Of a stretch of DNA of 64,000 nucleotides, positions 57,184-64,000 are shown piece by piece; position 1 is the stretch's first letter; every line of letters begins with the position of its first letter. The translations under genes and the position numbers were made by a program. The notes under the pieces were generated by a model. It did not search any database. It had not been told where the DNA came from and saw only the letters and a list, made by a program, of their open reading frames with translations. The stretch lies in contig NC_045142.1 in assembly GCF_008831285.2 (NCBI RefSeq), forward strand, positions 14,819,354 to 14,883,353, in the 5' to 3' direction. Source of the stretch: Nymphaea colorata. Its lineage: Eukaryota > Streptophyta > Magnoliopsida > Nymphaeales > Nymphaeaceae.

Positions 57184-58257
57184 GGGCCTTCAGGGATTCC
57201 TTCTTATCATGGTTTTCAGTATTTTATCACCTTTATAGACGATTGTTCTCGTAACACTATTGTCTACTTGTTGAAAGACCGTAGTGAAGTTCCTACTGTC
57301 ATAGAGACTTTCATTGCTTATGTGGAAACACAATATGGAGCATCTGTTAAGACCTTTCGATCTGACAATGCTCGTGAGTATATGTGTCAGTCTGTTGATA
57401 GCTTCTTTCGAAAAAAGGGAATTCTTCATGAGACTTCTTGTAGTTATACTCCTCCTCAAAATGGAGTTGTTGAACGAAAGAATCGTCAGTTATTGAATAT
57501 GACTCGAGCTCTTCTTTTTTAACGTCATGTTCCAAAAAGGTATTGGGGGGATGCTGTGTTGACCAGTGCGTATCTTATAAACCGTTTGCCTAGTCGTGTG
57601 TTGAATGGGCAGAGTCCAGACGCCTCACTCTATGTTATCGGGGAGTCGTGAACCTTTCTCTCTTCCACCAAGAGTCTTTGGTTGTGTTTGCTTTATTCAC
57701 AATCATAGTCCTCACATTAAAAAACTTGATCCAAGGTCTATTAAGGGCGTATTTCTAGGTTATTCTCCCACTCAAAAAGGGTATAAGTGTCGGGACCCTT
57801 CCACTGGTCGTGCCTATGTTACCAAAGATGTCACTTTCCTTGAACATGCTTCCTATTTTGGTGAGAATCCTCTTCAGGGGAAGAATTCTATGTCAAAGGA
57901 AGAGTATTCTTCGAGTCAGGAAATTTTGTTTACAGATTTTTTAGACTACAGGCGTGAATCCATTGGTCCTTCTATTGAGGTGCTTGAACAAGAGAAAAAT
58001 GGAGAGTGTTCTACTGGGGCAGGAGAGGAATGCAATCGTCTGTTTGGGCAAGTTTACTCTAGGCGAAGAGTCTGTACTGAGGAGATGACAGGTGGTGAGA
58101 ATTCTGCTCCCAATCCACTTAGTCCTTCCCTGGATGACCCAAGTCGTGCTCAGAAGCAACCTGTTGAAGAAGAGATTCAGATTGTTATTGCAAGTGAAGA
58201 GCTTCCCATTGCCCTGCGAAAGGGTGTCAGGTCATGTACTCAACATCCTATTGGTAA
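57184..58257 (+). pseudogene. Element H: integrase and linker
   Basis: FITFIDDCSRNTIVYLLKDR, VKTFRSDNAREY, and SYTPPQNGVVERKNRQ (57268-57522), a TAA, then HVPKRYWGDAVLTSAYL, a frameshift between 57600 and 57650, then RVFGCVCFIHNHSPH, KGVFLGYSPTQKGYKC, VTKDVTFLEHASYF, and SEELPIALRKGVRSCTQHPI, where it is cut. Catalytic Asp two and Glu are present. Confidence 0.88.
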
Positions 58258-58674
58258 TTTATGGAGTTTATTTTTATTTTTATTTTTATTTTTAACAAAA
58301 TTCGATGAGGGGCACGACATCGTGTCCTTCGCCTCTTCCCGCTGCTCTCTCTTTCCGTCCTCCGCTGCGATCGTCTCTTCCACCAGCGGCATCCTCTCCG
58401 GCCAGCGACCGGCCTCTGCTGTTCTCTCCGACTTCTACCTCCACCAGCGGCATCATCTTCATCCAACATCTCTGTTGTCTGTTCAATTTATTTGTCCGCT
58501 GCTCCCATCGACAGTCGATCATGTCCTCCACCGACGGCATCCTCTCCTCCACCAGTGGCATCCTTTCCGTCCGGCAGCATTCTCTCACATCTTTCCACTT
58601 CTTCTGTTCTTCACTCACGATTCACGAATGAAGCTGTTTTTGGGTATGATTTTTGTGTTTTCCTCTCACATCCC
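58258..58674. other. Unassigned segment between elements H and G, with a (TTTTTA) repeat at its left edge
   Basis: It starts where the H reading frame breaks and carries about five TTTTTA-like units at 58266-58293. Read on the minus strand, these would be an A-rich tail next to the junction, as a retroposed sequence would have. The rest is CT-rich with repeated ccaccagYggcatcctctcc words. No coding sequence is recognised. Confidence 0.4.
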
Positions 58675-58839
58675 TGTTAAGATGTGTTTATATTCAGTTT
58701 TAGGTTTAAGAGGGTACTCTTGTAATAACTTTTCCTTTAGATGGTTCTCTTGTAACTTCTCTCTCTCCTCTAGTCTATATAAAGAGGAGTTAGGGCAGAT
58801 TTCGAGGTTAATCAAATATTATTCTTTCTAATCTTATCA
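58675..58839 (+). repeat. Element G 5' LTR
   Basis: It starts TGTTAAGATG and ends TCTTATCA. A TATA box TATATAAAG lies at 58776-58784, so transcription should start around 58810 and the transcribed R-U5 is short. Confidence 0.95.
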
Positions 58840-58851
58840 TGGTATCAGAGC
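58840..58851 (+). other. Element G primer-binding site
   Basis: TGGTATCAGAGC, iMet type, abutting the LTR. Confidence 0.95.
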
Positions 58852-59525
58852 TGCAGCCGTCTCCTCCTCCTCGGCGCGCCGATTGAGCGGCGCAACCCGC
58901 CGCCTGACCGCGCCCATCGCTGCGCTTCCTCCGCCAGTCGTTGTCCTGACCTCTCCGCCCGACGCCTCCGCCTGCCATTGCTGTCATCCTCGCCGCTGCC
59001 CGCCGTGGCTGTCATTTCTGCCCGTCGCCGCCGTCCGTCACGCTGCATCGCCTCTGCTGTCTCCACTCCGCCCGTCGCCGCCGCTTGCATCGCTGCCCTC
59101 TCCGTCCGTCGCCGCCTGACCACGACCGTCATCGCCCTAGCGTCATCGCCCGCCGCCGCCTGCTCGCGTCTCGCAGCATCTCTGCCCGTCGCTGCCATCT
59201 TCGCCCGTCGTTTCTGCCTGCTCTCGCAGCATCTCTGCACCGCCTGCTTCGCTGCCCTGCACCGTCGCTGCTCTCCACCGCTGCTCCGCCGCTGCCTGCC
59301 ACCGTTGCTTCGCTGTCGTCTCTGGTATCTCTCTTCATTCTTCTTCGTCGGCTTGTGTCTGATCAGCGTTGTCAGCTTCGTTCCAGCCGATCAGACTTAT
59401 GGCTTCCTTCGTGCGTTTGACTGCTATTGCTCGATGATCAGCATGTTGTTTTTACATATGTGATTATATTCCTTGTTGCCTGCACTTCTTATTCCGTGGC
59501 TCGGTGTCCTCCTTTGTGTTGAAAG
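58852..59525 (+). other. Element G GC-rich untranslated leader
   Basis: About 670 bases dense in CGCCG and CCGTC words. Frames of 78 to 161 codons cross it by composition; none has a recognisable domain and the good gag ATG lies at 59526. Such a leader would be strongly structured in RNA. Confidence 0.7.
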
Positions 59526-62291
59526 ATGTCTGAAATTAGCAGTGGAGCTAATACCTCTTCTTTTGCATCGTCGGGAGAGATGAAGAGTTCCCCATTTTCT
59601 AGCATTATCACCAAAATGGATGGGGGAAATTACGAGATGTGGGCCATGCAAGTAAAAAGAACCTTGATCGCTCATGAGAAGGAACATCTCATATTGGAGC
59701 CCGAGCCCGTACAGAAGGTAGGAAAATATACTACTTGGTTTAAAGATAATTCGTTGGTTATGGTATGGATTGTTGGTACTCTTTCTCAAGACATTGCAAA
59801 TGAAGTCTTACATAAGGAAAGTGCAAAGGATATGTGGGATTCCCTTGCAGCCACCTATTCACAAGCAAGGAATGAAACAAGAATTATGCAGCTTCATCAT
59901 GATATTCATCAGATGCGCCAAGATGGTCGACCTCTTCATACTTATTATTCTAGTCTCAAGTCCATGTTTGAGAGACTAAATAGCTACTTTCCTGCATGTA
60001 AGTGTGAACAACAAAAGGCATATAGGGATATGCTTATGGTAGGGGTATTTCTCTCTGGATTAGACTCTGTTTATGAATCAGCAAAGAATCAGATGCTCAC
60101 TAGTCCCTCGATTCCTCCTATTGATGAGGCTTATAGTAGGCTAAGCAGAATTCCAATCCCTGCGTCGACTGTTCTTGATACCACTTCTGCTATGCTTGCT
60201 ACTCGTGGCAGAGGTGGGTCCCTCTTTGCTAGAGGACGAGGATACCGTGGTCGTGGCAATACCACTTCGCGCCCAGTATGTCAGTTTTGTCATCGCATTG
60301 GTCACACTGTGGATAAGTGTTGGCAGAAACATGGTCGTCCAGCTGTTGCAAATCAGACTGTATTTACTGATTCTCCAGAGCAGCCTAAGCCTCAGCATAC
60401 TGTTTCCACCAGTGAGTTACGTGCAGATGATATTATCTCTCAGTTGAGAAACTTGATTGGTGATAGAACTCAACAAGCTCCTCATCCGTCCACCTCTACT
60501 ATCACTACTGCTGCCAGTGCGTCTTCATCTGGTATGTATTCTGACTATACTCCTGCTACTGACACTACAGATTGGCTCATTGATTCGGGTGCATCGACCC
60601 ATCTCTGTGGAGACAAGGCCCAGTTTACTTCTTATGTCCCTACTCCACCTGGTCGCTCGGTTATTCTAGCAGATGGCAAATATTCTCCAGTTGTTGGACA
60701 TGGAGAGGTCCAACTTACTTCATCATTGCCGTTGCAACATGTTCTTCATGCACCAGAATTCCCACATAGCCTCTTGTCTATCAGTCAGATTACCAGAGAT
60801 TTAAACTGTCGTGCGATATTTGACTCATCTTCTCTTGTGTTTCAGGATATACTGACGGGCAGGGTGATTGGCAGTGGCCGTGAACAGGGAGGTCTTTACA
60901 GGCTAGTGCATCCCTTTCCCTTTGCTGGGTCTACCTCTGCAGGGTCGTCCTCATCCTCGGCTTATACTTGGCATTTACGTTTTGGACATCTACCGTTTCA
61001 GAAACTGCTGCATGTTCTTCCTCAGCTGTCTCCTAAGTCCTCCTTTCAATGCGAGTCTTGTCAGTTGGGCAAACACCATCGGTCATCCTTTCCTCCGCGG
61101 CCCAGTAGAAGTAGCCATTCTGTGTTTGAGTTACTTCATTTTGATGTTTGGGGTCCGAGTCGTACACCTGACCTTCAAGGTCATCGATATTATCTTGTTG
61201 CTGTCGATGACCATAGTCGTGTTAGTTGGGTTTTTCTTATGAAGCATAAATCTGAAGTGGGTCATGTAATCAAAAATTTTATCAATGAAATTCTGACTCA
61301 GTTTGATACTTGTGTCAAAATTGTGCGCTCTGACAATGCTCTTGAGTTCTGTGCTTCCTCTTTAGAACAATTTTTCAAGGATAAGGGTATCATCCACCAA
61401 ACCTCTTGTGCCTATACCTCCCAACAAAATGGGGTTGCTGAACGGAAACACCGTCATATTCTTGATGTTGCCAGAACCATTATCATACATAGCCATGTTC
61501 CCCATTCTTACTGGGGAGATGCTGTTCTCACAGCATGCTATCTTATTAATCGTATGCCGTCATCTGTGTTGGGAGACCTTATTCCTATCTCTGTCCTCTT
61601 TCCTGACAGAGACTTGTTTTCTGTTCCACCTCGTGTTTTTGGATGTGTTGCCTTTGTTCAGTTGCTTGGTCCTGGGCGAGATAAGTTGTCTCCTCGGGCC
61701 ATCAAAACGATCTTTGTTGGTTATTCCCGCACTCAAAAGGGATATCGATGTTATGATCCTTCTACTCGTCGGTATTACGTGAGTGCTGATGTTACATTTT
61801 TTGAATCAACCTCTTTCTTCTCCCCCAATGGAACTCAATTAAGGGCGCCTGAATTGAATGATGAAGTCCATTTTCCTCTACCTCTCATGAGTTGTCCAAA
61901 ACCAGTAGATCCACGTTTTGGGGCTGTCTACCAACGTCGTACTACACCTGTTGCGCCTGTTCAATGTGCACCTGTGCCTTCACCCAGCACGCCCAAGGTA
62001 ATTCCTGACACAAACTCAACTGACCATTTTTTATGTAATGATGACATAGGAGAATGTCACGAGCATGTTCATGCTCCTAATGAACTTGATCTGCCCATTG
62101 CTCAAAGGAAAGGCAAACGCAGTTGCACTTTGCATCCTATCTCTGGTCATTTATCCATGGATAGACTCACCCCTATGTACCGACAGTTTGTACAGGGGCT
62201 GTCGGCTATTGCTCTTCCACAGAATCCCATGGATGCTCTCTCTGATCCCAAATGGGCCGCAGCTATGCAAGAAGAGATGGATGCTCTTTAG
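59526..62291 (+). CDS. Element G gag-protease-integrase polyprotein (921 aa, up to a TAG)
   Basis: Gag occupies about residues 1-240 (MDGGNYEMWAMQVKRTLI, MWDSLAATYSQARNE, YSSLKSMFERLNSYFP). A CCHC knuckle follows: C252, C255, H260, C265. The protease has D353-SGAS. The GAG-pre-integrase zinc site is H483, H488, C509, C512. Integrase has D540 (FDVWGPSR), D603 (RSDNALEF) and E639 (NGVAERKHRH), a D-x35-E spacing. The copia integrase tail is complete (VFVGYSRTQKGYRCYD). The frame runs into the start of RT (AAAMQEEMDAL) and meets TAG at 62289-62291. The RT frame downstream is in the same phase. The start is the first ATG with gag homology and lies 686 bases after the LTR. Confidence 0.95.
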   Translation: MSEISSGANTSSFASSGEMKSSPFSSIITKMDGGNYEMWAMQVKRTLIAHEKEHLILEPEPVQKVGKYTTWFKDNSLVMVWIVGTLSQDIANEVLHKESAKDMWDSLAATYSQARNETRIMQLHHDIHQMRQDGRPLHTYYSSLKSMFERLNSYFPACKCEQQKAYRDMLMVGVFLSGLDSVYESAKNQMLTSPSIPPIDEAYSRLSRIPIPASTVLDTTSAMLATRGRGGSLFARGRGYRGRGNTTSRPVCQFCHRIGHTVDKCWQKHGRPAVANQTVFTDSPEQPKPQHTVSTSELRADDIISQLRNLIGDRTQQAPHPSTSTITTAASASSSGMYSDYTPATDTTDWLIDSGASTHLCGDKAQFTSYVPTPPGRSVILADGKYSPVVGHGEVQLTSSLPLQHVLHAPEFPHSLLSISQITRDLNCRAIFDSSSLVFQDILTGRVIGSGREQGGLYRLVHPFPFAGSTSAGSSSSSAYTWHLRFGHLPFQKLLHVLPQLSPKSSFQCESCQLGKHHRSSFPPRPSRSSHSVFELLHFDVWGPSRTPDLQGHRYYLVAVDDHSRVSWVFLMKHKSEVGHVIKNFINEILTQFDTCVKIVRSDNALEFCASSLEQFFKDKGIIHQTSCAYTSQQNGVAERKHRHILDVARTIIIHSHVPHSYWGDAVLTACYLINRMPSSVLGDLIPISVLFPDRDLFSVPPRVFGCVAFVQLLGPGRDKLSPRAIKTIFVGYSRTQKGYRCYDPSTRRYYVSADVTFFESTSFFSPNGTQLRAPELNDEVHFPLPLMSCPKPVDPRFGAVYQRRTTPVAPVQCAPVPSPSTPKVIPDTNSTDHFLCNDDIGECHEHVHAPNELDLPIAQRKGKRSCTLHPISGHLSMDRLTPMYRQFVQGLSAIALPQNPMDALSDPKWAAAMQEEMDAL

Positions 62292-63749
62292 TCTAGAGGC
62301 ACCTGGACACTTGTTACTCCTTCAGCTGATGCAGCCATTGTTGGTTGCAGATGGGTCTTTACTATCAAATACAGAGCGGATGGCAGCATTGACAGATATA
62401 AGGCTCGTCTGGTTGCAAAAGGCTATACCCAAACTTATGGGGTTGATTATTATGATACCTTCTCTCCTGTCGCACGACATGCTTCTTTACGGATTCTCCT
62501 TGCTGTGGCTGTCAGCAAGAATTGGTCCCTATCACAGCTTGATGTCAAAAATGCCTTTCTCTATGGTGACTTACATGAAGAAGTGTATATGCAGCAACCA
62601 CCAAGGTTTGTTGCTGAGGGGGAGTGTCAGAAAGTGTGCAGATTGCGAAAGGCGATTTATGGTCTGAAACAGAGTCCTCGAGCTTGGTTTCAGAAATTGT
62701 CAGAGAATATTGAGAATGAGGGCTTCAGACGCTCTTCGGCCGACCATTCCCTCTTTGTCAAGAAGACTTCTACAGGTACGGTGATAGTTCTTGTCTATGT
62801 TGATGATATTATTGTTACAGGGGATGATGATCAGGGGATTTCCAACATCAAGGATGTCCTTGGACAACACTTTGTCACCAAGGACCTTGGTGAACTACGT
62901 TATTTCCTCGGTATTGAGTTTGCCAGAAATCAAAAGGGCCTTATCATGTGCCAGAGGAAATACGTTACTGATGTTTTGCAAGAGACAGGGATGCTGGGGT
63001 GTCGACCTGCATCCACGCCTATGGATATCAATACCCGCTTGTATGATGATGATACTGAAGATGTTGATGCGAGACAGTATAGAGGGATTGTTGGGAAGCT
63101 CCTATACATCACTGTTACTCGACCTGACATTGCCTATGCTGTTAGCAGAGTGAGTCAATTTATGGATAAGCTCAAGAAAGTTCATTGGGATGCTGCTATG
63201 ATGATTCTTAGGTATCTAAAGAATTCACCAGGAACGGGACTCTTCTTTCAGAATGGTACCTCACTCACTATATCTGTGTATGTTGATGCCGACTATGCAG
63301 GATGCCCCTCGGACAGGAAATCCACTACTGGATTTTGTGTGTTTATTGGATCCAACTTGGTTACATGGAAGAGTAAGAAGCAAACTGTGGTTGCCAGATC
63401 AAGTGCAGAATCTGAGTATAGAGCTATGGCTCAGGGTACTGCTGAAGTTATGTGGGTTAGATCCCTGATGTTGGATCTTACTGTCGAAGTGCCTCTTCCT
63501 ATGCAACTGTTATGTGATAACAAAGCTGCACTGTTTATTGCTAATAATCCGGCTTTTCATGAAAGAACCAAGCATGTTGAAGTAGATTGTCACTATACCA
63601 GAGACATGATTCAAAAGGGGTTTGTAAGTACCTCACACATTTCAACTACAGGGCAAACGGCTGATATCTTTACTAAGGCTCTTGCAAGGGGACCATTCCA
63701 AAGCTGCTGTTCCAAGTTGAGCCTATTTGACATATACGCTCCAACTTGA
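62292..63749 (+). CDS. Element G reverse transcriptase and RNase H (downstream of TAG)
   Basis: It is in phase with the gag frame: [89 protein letters not shown], the box VYVDDIIVTG near 62796, FVTKDLGELRYFLGIEFA, and VSRVSQFMDKLKKVHWDAAM. The RNase H follows: DADYAGCPSDRKSTTGFC, RSSAESEYRAMAQGTAEV, KHVEVDCHYTRDMI, and TADIFTKALA, ending LSLFDIYAPT. All motifs are intact. The stop codon TGA overlaps the polypurine tract. There is no ATG before 62505, so translation depends on readthrough or a helper copy. Confidence 0.95.
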   Translation, partial: SRGTWTLVTPSADAAIVGCRWVFTIKYRADGSIDRYKARLVAKGYTQTYGVDYYDTFSPVARHASLRILLAVAVSKNWSLSQLDVKNAFLYGDLHEEVYMQQPPRFVAEGECQKVCRLRKAIYGLKQSPRAWFQKLSENIENEGFRRSSADHSLFVKKTSTGTVIVLVYVDDIIVTGDDDQGISNIKDVLGQHFVTKDLGELRYFLGIEFARNQKGLIMCQRKYVTDVLQETGMLGCRPASTPMDINTRLYDDDTEDVDARQYRGIVGKLLYITVTRPDIAYAVSRVSQFMDKLKKVHWDAAMMILRYLKNSPGTGLFFQNGTSLTISVYVDADYAGCPSDRKSTTGFCVFIGSNLVTWKSKKQTVVARSSAESEYRAMAQGTAEVMWVRSLMLDLTVEVPLPMQLLCDNKAALFIANNPAFHERTKHVEVDCHYTRDMIQKGFVSTSHISTTGQTADIFTKALARGPFQSCCSKLSLFDIYAPT

Positions 63750-63756
63750 GGGGGAG
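63748..63756 (+). other. Element G polypurine tract
   Basis: GAGGGGGAG immediately upstream of the 3' LTR, where second-strand DNA synthesis starts. Confidence 0.95.
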
Positions 63757-63921
63757 TGTTAAGATGTGTTTATATTCAGTTTTAGGTTTAAGAGGGTACT
63801 CTTGTAATAACTTTTCCTTTAGATGGTTCTCTTGTAACTTCTCTCTCTCCTCTAGTCTATATAAAGAGGAGTTAGGGCAGATTTCGAGGTTAATCAAATA
63901 TTATTCTTTCTAATCTTATCA
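63757..63921 (+). repeat. Element G 3' LTR
   Basis: 165 bp, read as identical to 58675-58839, followed by atccc. Confidence 0.97.
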
Positions 63922-63926
63922 ATCCC

Positions 63927-64000
63927 CAATATGATTTTCGTGTTTCCTCTATTTCACAATTCAGTGTATGTGATGCGATTTCTTGTGGCAGCTAAGCGTT
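63927..64000. other. Flank of element G
   Basis: The first bases, tatgattttcgtgtttcctct (63930-63950), resemble the left flank tatgatttttgtgttttcctct at 58645-58666, so the insertion site was a short direct repeat. No gene is seen. Confidence 0.5.

Larger units (their letters stand above)
55858..58257 (+). mobile_element. Ty1/copia element H, 5' half
   Basis: A 253-bp LTR, PBS, GC-rich leader, protease, GAG-pre-integrase and integrase are followed by a break at 58257. Gag is missing: the leader passes straight into the protease. RT and RNase H are absent. Sequence from 58258 on is unrelated, and element G lies 417 bases further. Protein motifs differ from B/C/D and A, so it is a separate lineage. 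Confidence 0.88.
58675..63921 (+). mobile_element. Ty1/copia LTR retrotransposon G (young, nearly intact)
   Basis: The 5247-bp element has 165-bp LTRs that I read as identical, a perfect atccc target duplication (58670-58674 and 63922-63926), PBS, PPT and an open polyprotein from 59526 to 63749. The polyprotein is interrupted by one TAG codon at 62289-62291. All key residues of protease, integrase and RT are present. Identical LTRs mean an insertion too recent to have gathered mutations in 165 bp. It could be copied with proteins supplied in trans, or with readthrough, which is inference. Confidence 0.97.

Noticed and set aside
58978-59463. 161-codon frame ahead of element G gag
   Set aside because: It is in the GC-rich leader, several frames are open at once, there is no domain, and composition explains it.

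Overview
This is a stretch of nuclear DNA from a flowering plant. Three things show it: the start of a plant-type 6-phosphofructo-2-kinase/fructose-2,6-bisphosphatase gene at the left edge, a relic of a plant universal stress protein gene with the usual plant intron position, and a large load of Ty1/copia and Ty3/gypsy LTR retrotransposons primed by initiator tRNA-Met. Nothing seen fixes the plant order. Most of the window is transposon sequence of different ages, with only short pieces of host genes.

Layout. 1-112: first coding exon of F2KP on the minus strand, running off the left edge, with a plausible promoter to about 340. 400-9060: no intact gene; it holds the broken end of a hAT transposon (2670-3853). 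9065-13868: copia element A (minus), complete with 374-bp LTRs and a perfect gcttc target duplication, but with a broken polyprotein. 13874-20020: a LINE reverse-transcriptase scrap, simple repeats and a universal stress protein relic (18448-18894). 20028-27885: copia element B (minus), decayed and interrupted in its leader and gag by about 3.1 kb of foreign DNA with GC-rich, hAT-like ends. 28004-31704: a four-copy tandem array of a 0.92-0.95 kb unit of unknown nature. 32107-36909: copia element C (plus), with LTRs and TSD but almost no gag. 37115-38285: a copia fragment without visible LTRs. 38858-46662: gypsy element J (plus), very decayed, with LTRs of up to 2.1 kb.

46663-52400: the last exons of an unidentified host gene on the minus strand (48950-51705). 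A 758-bp non-autonomous DNA transposon sits in one of its introns, and a PIF/Harbinger-like 1.3 kb element lies just downstream. 52420-55551: a nested pile. An old copia element (F) was hit by a relative of C (element D), whose gag was later hit by an unrelated element that left a solo LTR with a perfect ccgta duplication. 55858-58257: the 5' half of copia element H, without gag. 58675-63921: copia element G (plus), with two 165-bp LTRs that I read as identical, an atccc duplication and an open polyprotein broken by one TAG codon. It is the youngest insertion here.

The genes do not form a pathway. The window records repeated insertion, solo-LTR formation, internal deletion and point-mutational decay around a few host genes. 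I did not find a convincing new biological system. The least explained items are the tandem array at 28.0-31.7 kb, the foreign block inside element B, and the unidentified gene at 48.95-51.7 kb.
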